This document shows positions 8,541-17,577 of a stretch of 64,000 nucleotides of DNA, one piece after another. Position numbers and translations under genes: made by a program. This DNA comes from Oceanospirillaceae bacterium (lineage in GTDB: Bacteria; Pseudomonadota; Gammaproteobacteria; Pseudomonadales; Oceanobacteraceae): positions 186,001 to 250,000 of the forward strand of contig JACKOM010000003.1 of NCBI GenBank assembly GCA_024234265.1. Reading direction: 5' to 3'. Numbering within the stretch: the first letter of the stretch is position 1; each line of letters begins with the position of its first letter. The notes below the pieces were generated by a model, which did no database searches, was not told the origin of the DNA, and saw nothing but the letters and a program-made list of their open reading frames with translations.

Positions 8541-9791
8541 ATGGGGCGCAGATTAGTAGTCATAGGTAACGGCATGGCCGGCGGGAAACTGCTGGAAGAG
8601 TTGGCCCTGGCCTGCCCGGGCAAATACGAGATTACCGTGTTTGGTAACGAGCCCTACGGTAACTACAACCGCATTATGTTATCGCCCCTGCTCGCCGGTG
8701 ATAAAACCCTCGACGACATTATGTTAAACGGCCGCGAATGGTATGCGGCCAACGGTTTTAATTTACAGGCCGGGGCGGATAAAGCCGTGGTCGCCATTAA
8801 CCGTGGCCGCAAAACCGTACAATGCGCCGATGGCAGTGAAACCCCCTACGACAAACTGGTTATCGCCACGGGTTCCAACCCGTATTTTTTACCGGTAGAA
8901 GGCAATGATTTACAGGGCGTGATGGGCTTTCGCGCCATTACCGATGTTAACCGCATGCTCAGCGCGGTGGGTGAAGGCAAAAACGCCGTGGTGATCGGCG
9001 GTGGTTTATTGGGCTTAGAGGCTGCGGTAGGTTTAGCCGGGCGTGGCATGCAGGTAACTGTGGTGCACCACAACGCCACCCTGTTAAATCGCCAGCTGGA
9101 TGCCTACGCCGCGAATTTATTGGAAGAAAATTTACGCAGCCGCGGTATCCATTTTAAAAAACCCGCCGATACCGCCAAACTCAGCGGCAGCAATGGCAAA
9201 CTGGAACACATTCATTTTGCCGATGGCAGCAGCCAACCCGCCGATTTAGTGATTATGGCCCTCGGCATCCGCCCGAATATTCGCCTCGCCCAGGAAGCCG
9301 GTTTATTTTGCAAAAGCGGCATTGTGGTCAGCGATAGTTTGCAATCCTACGACCCCAGCATTTATGCCTTAGGTGAATGCATTGAACACCGCGGCGCCAC
9401 CTTTGGTTTAGTTGCCCCCCTGTATGATCAGGCCAAGGTGCTGGCCAACCATTTAAGTGAACATGGCGTGGCGCAATATAAAACCCTGCCCACCGCCACC
9501 AAATTAAAAGTCACCGGCATACATTTATTCAGCGTGGGTAATTTCAGCGGTACCGACAGCAGCGAAAATTTAATTTATAAAGACCCGGCCAACGCCATTT
9601 ATAAAAAACTGGTGATCGACAACAATCGTTTAATCGGCGCCGTGGCCTATGGCGATACCAGCGAAGGCAGTTTTTACAGCGAATTAGTGGAAAGCGCGCG
9701 GGACATCTGCGACCTGCGCCCCTATTTAATGTTTGGCCGCGCCCTGTGTGAACAGATGGCCGGCACCCCGGTAATGGAAAACGCAGCATGA
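8541..9791 (+). CDS. nasB: FAD-dependent electron-transfer subunit of assimilatory nitrate reductase
   Basis: 416 residues, homologous in layout to the N-terminal third of NirB: FAD-binding VVIGNGMAGGKLLEE (about 5-19), NAD-binding VVIGGGLLGLEAAVGL (about 150-165), and the second FAD motif SIYALGECIEH (about 273-283). It lacks the BFD and siroheme parts. Passes electrons from NAD(P)H to the molybdenum subunit. The stop overlaps the next start by four bases (ATGA), so the two are translationally coupled. The symbol follows the Klebsiella-type naming and differs between species. Confidence 0.88.
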   Translation: MGRRLVVIGNGMAGGKLLEELALACPGKYEITVFGNEPYGNYNRIMLSPLLAGDKTLDDIMLNGREWYAANGFNLQAGADKAVVAINRGRKTVQCADGSETPYDKLVIATGSNPYFLPVEGNDLQGVMGFRAITDVNRMLSAVGEGKNAVVIGGGLLGLEAAVGLAGRGMQVTVVHHNATLLNRQLDAYAANLLEENLRSRGIHFKKPADTAKLSGSNGKLEHIHFADGSSQPADLVIMALGIRPNIRLAQEAGLFCKSGIVVSDSLQSYDPSIYALGECIEHRGATFGLVAPLYDQAKVLANHLSEHGVAQYKTLPTATKLKVTGIHLFSVGNFSGTDSSENLIYKDPANAIYKKLVIDNNRLIGAVAYGDTSEGSFYSELVESARDICDLRPYLMFGRALCEQMAGTPVMENAA

Positions 9792-12433
9792 CATTACAAA
9801 CCATTCAAACCACCTGTGCTTATTGTGGTGTGGGCTGCGGCATTAACAGCAGTGTGCAGGCCGATGCCCACCACGCCAGTGTGCAGGGTGATCAGCAACA
9901 CCCTTCGAATTTTGGCCGCCTGTGTTCCAAGGGCACGGCCCTGGCCGACACCATCAGCTTAAATGAGCGTTTATTAGTGCCGGAAATGAACGGCCACAAA
10001 ACCGACTGGGATACCGCCTTAAATGCCGTGGCCCACGGTTTTGCGCAAACCATTGCGCAATACGGCCCGGATGCAGTGGCCTTTTATGTATCCGGCCAGT
10101 TATTAACCGAAGATTATTACGTGGCCAATAAACTCATGAAGGGGTTTATGGGCAGCGGCAATATCGATACAAACTCACGCCTGTGTATGTCCAGCTCAGT
10201 GGCCGGCCATAAACGCGCTTTTGGTACCGACACTGTGCCGGGCTGTTATGCGGATTTTGAACTGGCGGATTTAATTGTGCTGGTGGGCAGCAACACCGCC
10301 TGGTGCCACCCGGTTTTATTCCAGCGCATAAAAGCCCACAAGGAAAAAAATCCGCAGGTAAAAGTAGTGGTCATCGACCCGCGCAAAACCCAAACCTGTG
10401 ATATTGCCGATTTACACTTACCCTTAAAACCCGGCAGTGATGTCAGCCTGTTTAACGGTTTATTAGTGGCCATTGCCGAAGCCGGCAAACTCGATGCTGA
10501 TTTTATCCGCAACCATACGGATAACATTACCGATGCGATTAACTGCGCAGAAATTAACGGCGATATTAACAGCGTGGCCGCTACCTGCGATTTAAATGCC
10601 GAGGATGTGCGCGAGTTTTACCGCCTGTTTTGCGCTACCGAAAAAAACATCACCCTCTACAGCCAGGGGGTAAATCAATCCAGCGCCGGCACAGATAAAG
10701 TCAACGCCATTATCAATTGCCATTTAGCCACAGGTCGCATTGGCAAAGCCGGTATGGGGCCGTTTTCCATGACAGGCCAGCCCAACGCCATGGGTGGCCG
10801 CGAAGTGGGTGGTTTAGCCAATACCCTTGCCGCACACCTCGAATTTAATGCCACCGATCTCGATATCGTGCGCCGCTTCTGGCGCGCGCCGAATTTAACC
10901 GAAGCACCGGGTTTAAGCGCGGTGGATATGTTTGATGCGGTAAAAACCGGGCGCATTAAAGCCATCTGGATTATGGCCACCAACCCAGTGGTCAGCATGC
11001 CCGATGCGGATAATGTAAAAGCCGCCCTGGAAGCCTGCCCCTTAGTGGTGGTGAGTGATTGTGTGGCCGACACCGATACCCTGCGCCTGGCACATATTAA
11101 ATTGCCCGCCACCGGCTGGAGCGAAAAAGACGGCACAGTCACTAACTCTGAACGGCGCATCAGCCGCCAGCGCGCGTTATTTGCCAAAAGTGGTGAAGCA
11201 CAACACGACTGGTGGATTATCAGCGAAGTGGCGCGGCGCATGGGTTTTGCCGAGGCCTTCCCCTACCAGCATCCATCAGAAATTTTTGCTGAACACGCCG
11301 CATTATCCGGCTTTGAAAATAATGCCACCCAGCGTCTGCGGGATTTTGATATTTCAAAATTCGCCCATATCGAACGGGCCGCCTACGATGCCCTGCTGCC
11401 GGTGCAATGGCCGGTGAATGCAGAATACCCCGAAGGCCGCGCACGCTTTTTTGCCGACGGTTTATTTTTTACCCCGAGCCGCAAAGCGCGTTTTATTCCC
11501 GTGCGTCAGCGCTGGCCAAAACATAAAACCTGCGCCGAATATCCGCTGGTATTAAATACCGGCCGCATCCGCGACCAGTGGCATACCATGACACGCACTG
11601 CGTTAGCCGCGCAATTAAATCAGCATATAGACGAAGCTTATGTGGATATTCACCCGCAGGATGCGCAGCAATATGCCCTACAGGATAATGCTATTGCACA
11701 CATCAATAGCCGCTGGGGCAAAATGCTGGCGCGGGTAAAAATCAGCGCCAACCAGCGCCGCGGCGAAATTTTTGTGCCCATGCACTGGACGGGTGTATTA
11801 AGCCGCGCCGGGCGCATGGGTGCACTGGTTAACCCTGTTATAGACCCGGATTCCAAACAGCCGGAATCCAAACACACCCCGGTGCACATCAAAGCCTATC
11901 ACGCAAACTGGTATGGATTTATTTTAAGCCGCGAACCACTGCCCTGGCCCGAAGCAGAATATTTAATCAGCATTAAAGGCAAAGATTTTTACCGTTATGA
12001 ATTAGCCGGCAGCGGGCAAAAAAATCTCGCCGATTTACAACATTGGTTAAATGGCTGCACAGGTGACAGTATTTCCTACGAAGATGCCAGCCTTGGCATG
12101 TACCGTTATGCCCTGCTGCACAATGGCCGTTTAATAGCCGTGGCCATGCTCAGCCGCGATACCAACCTGCCGCAACGCCAGTGGCTCGGCAGTTTATTTA
12201 ATAAAAGCGAAATCGACAGCCGTGGCCGCGCCGCCCTGTTAAGTGGCCTGGCCCCCGCCGGGGAAGATATAGGGCGTATAGTGTGTGCCTGTTTCAGCGT
12301 GGGGGAAAACAGCATTAAAAACGCCATAAAAGGCGGTTGCTGCAGCACAGCGCAAATCGGTGCGCAGTTAAAAGCCGGCACTAACTGCGGCAGCTGCATT
12401 CCGGAGATTAAACAATTATTGGGGGCTAAATAG
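9788..12433 (+). CDS. nasA: Assimilatory nitrate reductase, molybdopterin subunit
   Basis: 881 residues. Reduces nitrate to nitrite in the cytoplasm; no Tat signal. N-terminal [4Fe-4S] site CAYCGVGCG (about 11-19) and LCSKGTAL, the molybdopterin-guanine-dinucleotide domains with SRLCMSSSVAGHKRAFG (about 131-147) and the MoCo-binding region GRIRDQWHTMTRTA, and a C-terminal BFD-like [2Fe-2S] domain (CACFSVGEN...CGSCIPEIKQLL, about 835-876), as in Klebsiella-type NasA. Together with NirBD it completes nitrate to ammonium. No nitrate transporter is visible in the window. Confidence 0.95.
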   Translation: MTLQTIQTTCAYCGVGCGINSSVQADAHHASVQGDQQHPSNFGRLCSKGTALADTISLNERLLVPEMNGHKTDWDTALNAVAHGFAQTIAQYGPDAVAFYVSGQLLTEDYYVANKLMKGFMGSGNIDTNSRLCMSSSVAGHKRAFGTDTVPGCYADFELADLIVLVGSNTAWCHPVLFQRIKAHKEKNPQVKVVVIDPRKTQTCDIADLHLPLKPGSDVSLFNGLLVAIAEAGKLDADFIRNHTDNITDAINCAEINGDINSVAATCDLNAEDVREFYRLFCATEKNITLYSQGVNQSSAGTDKVNAIINCHLATGRIGKAGMGPFSMTGQPNAMGGREVGGLANTLAAHLEFNATDLDIVRRFWRAPNLTEAPGLSAVDMFDAVKTGRIKAIWIMATNPVVSMPDADNVKAALEACPLVVVSDCVADTDTLRLAHIKLPATGWSEKDGTVTNSERRISRQRALFAKSGEAQHDWWIISEVARRMGFAEAFPYQHPSEIFAEHAALSGFENNATQRLRDFDISKFAHIERAAYDALLPVQWPVNAEYPEGRARFFADGLFFTPSRKARFIPVRQRWPKHKTCAEYPLVLNTGRIRDQWHTMTRTALAAQLNQHIDEAYVDIHPQDAQQYALQDNAIAHINSRWGKMLARVKISANQRRGEIFVPMHWTGVLSRAGRMGALVNPVIDPDSKQPESKHTPVHIKAYHANWYGFILSREPLPWPEAEYLISIKGKDFYRYELAGSGQKNLADLQHWLNGCTGDSISYEDASLGMYRYALLHNGRLIAVAMLSRDTNLPQRQWLGSLFNKSEIDSRGRAALLSGLAPAGEDIGRIVCACFSVGENSIKNAIKGGCCSTAQIGAQLKAGTNCGSCIPEIKQLLGAK

Positions 12434-12500
12434 TCTGGAGTCTGGGGTCTGGCGCAGCTTCTAGCTTCTGGCTGGCCCCAGACAGGGGCCAGCTGCTAAA
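12434..12500. repeat. Degenerate heptamer / GCTTCTAGCTTC repeat
   Basis: Units GTCTGGA, GTCTGGG, GTCTGGC in tandem followed by AGCTTCTAGCTTCTGG. Same family as the patches at 5400, 24428 and 37942. Confidence 0.6.
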
Positions 12501-12532
12501 CTGCGCCCCACGCCCAATTATCAGGTAAACCC

Positions 12533-12907
12533 ATGTCGATCCCCAATAAAGAAATCACCCTCGAAAGCCTGCGCGAAATGTTCGCCAATATCAGCGCAGA
12601 CACCGACTGGGATATGGACCAGCCCATGTTATGGGGCCATTATTTCAGCCACCACGAACCAGGTGCCCTGGAAGAAGTCATCCCCGCATTAATGGAAATG
12701 GGCCTCACCCCGGTGGATATATTCAAAGCCAATAAAGAAAACGAAACCGACCCGGATATTTATTGGCTGCAAATGGAAGAAGTACGCGCCCACAGCCCGG
12801 AAAGTTTAGATAAACGCAACGACGAGTTTTACCTGTTTGCCGCCGAGCATAAACTTGATGCCTACGATGGAATGGATGTCGGCCCCCTGCCGGAAGCGGA
12901 AGAATAA
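12533..12907 (+). CDS. RraB-like ribonuclease E regulator
   Basis: 124 residues, very acidic. The central and C-terminal part (IYWLQMEEVRAHSPESLDKRNDEFYLFAAEHKLDAYDGMDVGP, quoted in parts by position 82-118) matches the RraB pattern of a helix with LID/LDKR, then AEK/AEHxxDxYDGWG. RraB-family proteins bind and inhibit RNase E in E. coli. Family assignment is by pattern only. Its downstream terminator has been split by a MITE-like element. Confidence 0.7.
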   Translation: MSIPNKEITLESLREMFANISADTDWDMDQPMLWGHYFSHHEPGALEEVIPALMEMGLTPVDIFKANKENETDPDIYWLQMEEVRAHSPESLDKRNDEFYLFAAEHKLDAYDGMDVGPLPEAEE

Positions 12908-12919
12908 ATCATCGGAAAT

Positions 12920-12938
12920 AAAAAACGCGCCTTACGGC
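12920..12938 (+). terminator. Left arm of a terminator split by insertion
   Basis: A6 then CGCGCC, loop TTAC, GGC. Its partner arm is at 13556-13574 (GGCGCG then T6). Joined, they give a bidirectional terminator for the convergent genes ending at 12907 and 13596. Confidence 0.75.
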
Positions 12939-12963
12939 CACTGCTGTCCCACAGTTTGAAACT

Positions 12964-13003
12964 AAAAAGCGTTGAATGAAGAAATATCATTCAACGCTTT
13001 TTT
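12964..13003. terminator. Internal hairpin of copy B, terminator-like
   Basis: A5, GCGTTGAATGA, loop, TCATTCAACGC, T6. Corresponding hairpins with different stem sequence occur in copies C (25535-25565) and E (32808-32849). Confidence 0.7.
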
Positions 13004-13493
13004 ATTTGCACCGATTTATCACGGCGTTAATTCAGAACACTAAATGCGAACTTGCTGCGCCGGTTTTTTAAAGCGACATAGCCCGCAGTCAGCATGGATG
13101 CTGACCAAGCGCCGGCGGAGCTAGGCAGGAAGCCGAATGGCGCGTGGGCGTAATGACGCGTATAAAAAACCGGAAACAAGCAGCAGTGTGAGCGAAGGAA
13201 GGGTCTGGGAAGTCCCTTCCCAGAAAGAAAAAACGGGATTTCATTGTCGTCATTTTTTGTCTAGACATGGCTTTATGGGGGTCTTACCCCCATGCCCCCG
13301 CTTTGAACGCAACCGGGCGTTAGTCCTCACTCCAACAAAAAACATTCGCCCCCGCGCTATGGGGCATCCTGCCCTGGGGTCCCTCGCTTCGCCAGCATCC
13401 CTGCTGGCTCGGGCGTGTTTTTTGTTTGCGTTTCGGCGCCCTTGAGCGTTCATTTTGTGCCCATCACAAACGGCGGTTACATCTGCTCAAACC

Positions 13494-13529
13494 AAAAAAA
13501 CAGGGTCTCAAATGAGGCCCTGTTTTTTT
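13494..13529. terminator. Second internal hairpin of copy B
   Basis: A7, CAGGG, loop, CCCTG, T7. The counterpart in copy C lies at about 25103-25137. Confidence 0.7.
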
Positions 13530-13595
13530 GGATGAAAAATTGTGGGACAGCAGTGGCCTTACGGCGCGTTTTTTATTTAAGCCAATTTGTCAGAT

Positions 13596-14483
13596 TTAAT
13601 CCTCTAAATGCAGCAGGCGCTGAAACTCAGGGCGCTGGCGGGCCATATTAAAACTCGCATCCTCTATTGCTTCCCACTTGAACGCTTCGGATAAACGAAT
13701 CGCCTCTTCCAGATCACGCAGGGCCTCATCAAAATTCTGTGCTTCCGCATGGGCACAGGCCCGCTGGTAATAGGCGTGGGCATTTTCAGGGTCAAGTTGC
13801 AGAGCGCGGTTGCACAAGCTCACGGCCCACAGGGTTTCACCCAGTTGCAAAGCCGCATCGGCTTTATAGGTGAGGGCCTCCATATCATCCGGGCGTATAT
13901 CCAGTATCTGATCATACAGGGGGATTTTATTGTGCGGGCTGTTTTCCTGGCTGGCGCGCAGCCACAGGGAGTGTATTTCGTTGGTGGTATTAATTTCTTC
14001 CTGGGTTTGTTTAATGCGGCTGGATTTTTTATTAAGCTCATCTTCGATTTTTTTCAGGCGGTTTTCATACTGGGAAGCAATACGTTGTACTTCCTCGTTA
14101 GCAAGGGAATTCACGCGCTGTTTAATATCTTTCAGGGAATTCCAGCCCACTAATACCATCAGGGTTGAAACACCGGCAATCAGGTAGAAAAAATACGTTA
14201 CGGTATTAATCGCATAGGTCATGCTTTTGTCCGCAAGGGTTATTTGTTTATCCACCTGTTTTTCAATCAACTCGGCACGCACTGTGTATAACTCAGTGCG
14301 CAGGTTTTTCACTTCATCCACCAGATAACGCTCAATAAAAGCGTTGTACATGGGCTTTTCCAGTTTATCGATGGCGTGATCCAAACCTTCCGGCTTGGGT
14401 GTTTCAGCAGCCTGCAGGGGCAGGCTCAGAAACACCACTGCCATCAGCAAAGCCTTAACCAGCACGGCGTAATTGTGCTTCAT
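13596..14483 (-). CDS. Membrane-anchored coiled-coil TPR protein of the ectoine operon
   Basis: 295 residues. Signal peptide (about 1-24, LSLPLQAA), a helical region, one membrane helix (about 91-112, TYFFYLIAGVSTLMVLVGW), a charged coiled coil (about 113-165) and two to three TPR units (about 175-270, including AVSLCNRALQLDPENAHAYYQRACAHAEA). Function unknown; TPRs suggest a scaffold. The ATG at 14483 with GAGG upstream is preferred over the TTG one codon earlier. It overlaps the end of ask by 29 bases, so it belongs to the ectoine operon. Confidence 0.85.
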   Translation of the reverse strand: MKHNYAVLVKALLMAVVFLSLPLQAAETPKPEGLDHAIDKLEKPMYNAFIERYLVDEVKNLRTELYTVRAELIEKQVDKQITLADKSMTYAINTVTYFFYLIAGVSTLMVLVGWNSLKDIKQRVNSLANEEVQRIASQYENRLKKIEDELNKKSSRIKQTQEEINTTNEIHSLWLRASQENSPHNKIPLYDQILDIRPDDMEALTYKADAALQLGETLWAVSLCNRALQLDPENAHAYYQRACAHAEAQNFDEALRDLEEAIRLSEAFKWEAIEDASFNMARQRPEFQRLLHLED

Positions 14484-15873
14484 CAATTAATCCTCGGTGC
14501 AGGGCCGTGACGGCAGTTTCATAATCGGCAGGGGGCACTGCCAGTAAAATATCCACCTGGCGCATGGCCTGATGAATCGACAAGATATTCACACCGGCGG
14601 CGGCCAGTGATTGCACTGCACGGTTTAAAATACCCGGCACTTTCATATTGCTGCCAATCGCTGCCACCATCGCAACCTTGGTAAGGGTGACATCAGCATC
14701 CGGATAATTTTTTTCAATCTTTTGCAGCAGGTTGCGAATTAAATCCAGCGAGCCCTGCAAATAAAAACTGAAGGTATTGGCATTCACATCTTTGGTGAGA
14801 ATACGTAAACCTGCCTTGGCAACCATTTCATTTAAGGCCAGGGTGTAATGGTTATCCCCGGTCATTTCCTGATCAAAAACCTCTAATGCAAATACATTGC
14901 GACTGCCGGCAATAATCTCCACACAGGGTTTTTCGCTGACATAATCGTAGTGAATCAGTGTGCCTAAATGTTCCGGCTCGAACGTGTTTTTAACCCGCAA
15001 AGGAATTTTTTGCTGGCGCATACCTTTTGCGGCCCGCGGGTGAATAGCTTCCATACCCAAATTGGCCAACTGATCGGCAACGTCATAATTTGTGCTGCCA
15101 ATCGGGCAGACTTCCTGTACGGGCACTATGGCCGGGTCGGCGGTACTGAGGTGATATTCTTTATGAATGATGGCTTCACGGGCATTCGTGCGGCAGGCAA
15201 TACGACTGAAGGTCATTTCGGAATAACCCCGGTCAAAACTGCACATTAAACCTTCCGAACATTGTGCATACCCGGTAACCACCGGCAGCAGATTGGTTAA
15301 ATCCATGCCGGCAAAACGCTCGTCAATTAAAGCATCCAGCGGTTTTATGCTGTCATCTTCCCAGCCGGTTAAATCCACAAAACAAGCATTGACGTTATGC
15401 TCACGCAGCAACAAAACAGAATTAAATGCGCTGTGGGCCTCACCTAAGCCTGCGAGCATTTCACGCACTTTTTGCAGATACTCACTCAGCTGAAACGGGC
15501 CGTAGGCGCAGATACCGGCAATTTGCTCCAGGCAGGCACGGGTGCCATCAATTCGCTGCTGAATAAAATTATCCGCTTTGCGTTGCAGCACTTCGTTTTG
15601 CGAAAACATGCTCTGGTTTATTTCCAGCATACGCGCCAGGGTTTTATCCAGCGCGGCACGCCACTGAGCGCCGTTGCCGGCACTGGCAAAGTGGGCATAT
15701 ACACCGCTTTCGCCTGTTTTTTTGTGTTCCAGCAAGCTGTCCGTAATGCCCGCATAGGCCGACACCACAAAAATGCGCTGGTATAAATCAGGGGCCGGGC
15801 GCAGCCATAAATTCTGCAGCACCTCGGCATGGCGGGACATTGAAGTGCCGCCGATTTTTTCCACGGTATGCAT
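14455..15873 (-). CDS. ask: Aspartate kinase of the ectoine pathway
   Basis: 472 residues, the length of the Ask_Ect type. Phosphorylates aspartate, the first step toward aspartate semialdehyde. N-terminal kinase motif VEKIGGTSMSR (about 4-14), usual KFGGTS variant, and C-terminal ACT domains (TKVAMVAAIGSNMKVPGILNRAVQSLAAAGVNI at about 405-437). Two bases from ectC. A dedicated, usually less feedback-sensitive aspartokinase is common in marine ectoine operons. Confidence 0.93.
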   Translation of the reverse strand: MHTVEKIGGTSMSRHAEVLQNLWLRPAPDLYQRIFVVSAYAGITDSLLEHKKTGESGVYAHFASAGNGAQWRAALDKTLARMLEINQSMFSQNEVLQRKADNFIQQRIDGTRACLEQIAGICAYGPFQLSEYLQKVREMLAGLGEAHSAFNSVLLLREHNVNACFVDLTGWEDDSIKPLDALIDERFAGMDLTNLLPVVTGYAQCSEGLMCSFDRGYSEMTFSRIACRTNAREAIIHKEYHLSTADPAIVPVQEVCPIGSTNYDVADQLANLGMEAIHPRAAKGMRQQKIPLRVKNTFEPEHLGTLIHYDYVSEKPCVEIIAGSRNVFALEVFDQEMTGDNHYTLALNEMVAKAGLRILTKDVNANTFSFYLQGSLDLIRNLLQKIEKNYPDADVTLTKVAMVAAIGSNMKVPGILNRAVQSLAAAGVNILSIHQAMRQVDILLAVPPADYETAVTALHRGLIDEAQLRRAG

Positions 15874-15875
15874 AG

Positions 15876-16280
15876 TTATTCCTGTGCGCTTAATGCAGGT
15901 TCATTTAACTGGTATGCGCCATTTTTATCGTGTACTTCACGCCCGTTGAGGGGCGGATTAAATACACAGGCCATTTGCATTTCACTATTGGCACGCAGCA
16001 GGTGCTTATCGTTTTTATCCAGTATGTAAAGTGTGCCGGGTTTGATCGGATAAATTTTACCGTCGGCACAGGTTTCCACTTCACCCTCTCCACTGATGCA
16101 ATACACAGATTCCAGGTGATTCTGATACCAGATAGGGGTTTCGGTATTGGCAAATATGGTGGTGATATGAAATGAAAAACCCATGTTGTCGTCAGCCAGC
16201 AACATGCGCACACTTTTCCAGGTGGCAGATTTAACACAACGCTGGCTTTGTTCGGTTTCCTGCAAAGTACGAACTATCAC
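15876..16280 (-). CDS. ectC: L-ectoine synthase
   Basis: 134 residues, standard EctC length. A cupin enzyme that cyclises N-gamma-acetyl-diaminobutyrate to ectoine. Begins MIVRTL with a GTG codon; AAGGGG lies six bases before it. Typical motifs YQNHLESVYCISGEGEVE and YILDKNDKHLLRA (metal and substrate region) are present. Ten bases from ectB. Confidence 0.96.
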   Translation of the reverse strand: MIVRTLQETEQSQRCVKSATWKSVRMLLADDNMGFSFHITTIFANTETPIWYQNHLESVYCISGEGEVETCADGKIYPIKPGTLYILDKNDKHLLRANSEMQMACVFNPPLNGREVHDKNGAYQLNEPALSAQE

Positions 16281-16290
16281 TGTTAACCCC

Positions 16291-17565
16291 TTAAACCGCT
16301 TTTTTCACATTTTTTGCCATAACACTGGCAACGCATTGCTCAAGAATTAACAAGCCTTTTTCCAGCAGTGCCTGTTCTATCGTTAGTGGCACTAAACATT
16401 TCACCACTTGCCCATCGCTGCCGCTGGTTTCGATTACCAGGCCCTTTTCAAATGCAAGGCTGGTAATTTCACTGGCAATATCACCATTGGCAAATTCAAT
16501 ACCCTGCATCATGCCGCGCCCTTTAAGACGGGTTGCACCATGGCCATAACGCTTGGATATTTCCTGCAGGCGTTTGTGTACAAATGCAGCTTTTTCGCGC
16601 ACACCGGCAGCAAAGGTATCGTCCTGCCAGAATAATTCGATGGCTTTGGTGGCAGTAATAAACGCATGGTTATTACCACGGAATGTGCCGTTGTGTTCAC
16701 CAGGGTTCCAGCAATCCAGCTCACGCTTAAGCAATACCAGCGCAAACGGCAGGCCGTAACCGCTTAAGGATTTTGACAGGGTAACAATATCAGGCTGAAT
16801 ACCGGCTTCTTCAAAACTGAAAAAACGCCCGCTGCGGCCACAACCGGCCTGAATATCATCAACAATTAATAAAATATCGTGGGCTTTGCATAATGCGGCT
16901 AAACGCTGCAACCACGGAATACTGGCGGCATTTAAACCACCTTCGCCCTGAATAGTTTCGACTAAAACAGCTGCCGGTAAATCCATACCTGAGCTGCCGT
17001 CTAGAATTGATTTTTCGAAATAATCCAGCGAGTCCACACCCTCGCCGAGATAACCATCAAACGGCATATGGCTGATGCCTGCCAGGGGCATATTCACAGA
17101 ACCACGGTAATAACTATTCGCCGTTGCCGCCAGCGCACCCTGGGTTACGCCGTGAAAGCCATTGGTGAAAGCAACGATATTGCTGCGCCCGGTTTTTTTA
17201 CGCGCAATTTTCATCGCCGCTTCTACTGCGTTAGTGCCAGTAGGGCCGGTAAATTGCACCACAAAATCCTGCATGCCGCGGGGTTTTAAAATATGGGTTT
17301 CAAGGGCGCGTAAAAAATTGGCCTTGGCGCAGGTAAACATATCCAGGCCATGGGTAATTCCATCGGCAGTTATGTAATCAAGCAGAGCCTGCTTTAATTG
17401 CGGATTATTATGGCCGTAATTCAGGGTACCGGCACCGGCCAGAAAATCGATATACGCGGTGCCATTTTCTGCAATTAATAATGCATTACGCGCAGTTTTA
17501 AATGTCACCGGAAAGGACCGTGAATAAGTACGCACATCGGATTCGCGCTGTTCAAAAATATTCAT
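16291..17565 (-). CDS. ectB: Diaminobutyrate-2-oxoglutarate transaminase
   Basis: 424 residues, normal for EctB. A PLP-dependent class III aminotransferase that makes L-2,4-diaminobutyrate from aspartate semialdehyde with glutamate. Begins IFEQRESDVRTYSRSFPVTF, diagnostic of EctB. The PLP lysine lies in IVTLSKSLSGYGLP (about 264), preceded by VDDIQAGCGRSGRFF. Second gene of the operon. Confidence 0.97.
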   Translation of the reverse strand: MNIFEQRESDVRTYSRSFPVTFKTARNALLIAENGTAYIDFLAGAGTLNYGHNNPQLKQALLDYITADGITHGLDMFTCAKANFLRALETHILKPRGMQDFVVQFTGPTGTNAVEAAMKIARKKTGRSNIVAFTNGFHGVTQGALAATANSYYRGSVNMPLAGISHMPFDGYLGEGVDSLDYFEKSILDGSSGMDLPAAVLVETIQGEGGLNAASIPWLQRLAALCKAHDILLIVDDIQAGCGRSGRFFSFEEAGIQPDIVTLSKSLSGYGLPFALVLLKRELDCWNPGEHNGTFRGNNHAFITATKAIELFWQDDTFAAGVREKAAFVHKRLQEISKRYGHGATRLKGRGMMQGIEFANGDIASEITSLAFEKGLVIETSGSDGQVVKCLVPLTIEQALLEKGLLILEQCVASVMAKNVKKAV

Positions 17566-17577
17566 ACATATTTTCCT

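Larger units (their letters stand above)
12939..13555. mobile_element. MITE-like element, copy B, complete, with 10-bp target duplication
   Basis: 617 bp bounded by exact inverted ends CACTGCTGTCCCACA (12939-12953) and TGTGGGACAGCAGTG (13541-13555). Both ends abut the direct repeat GCCTTACGGC (12929-12938 and 13556-13565), as expected for a target-site duplication. Inside: hairpin (12964-13003), family core (13030-13257), a GC-rich spacer and a second hairpin (13494-13529). No transposase frame. A 102-residue ORF inside reads MARGRN... and is a by-product of the repeat. Confidence 0.85.

Noticed and set aside
13137..13445. 102-residue ORF starting MARGRN inside copy B, with relatives in copies A and D
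   Set aside because: The frame is shared only because the repeat is shared; copy A has an in-frame TAG, there is no ribosome site, and the C-terminal halves are unrelated.
12939..13555. Repeat copies as integron attC sites
   Set aside because: No GTTRRRY/RYYYAAC core pair at the ends and no integrase; the terminal repeats and target duplication fit a MITE better.
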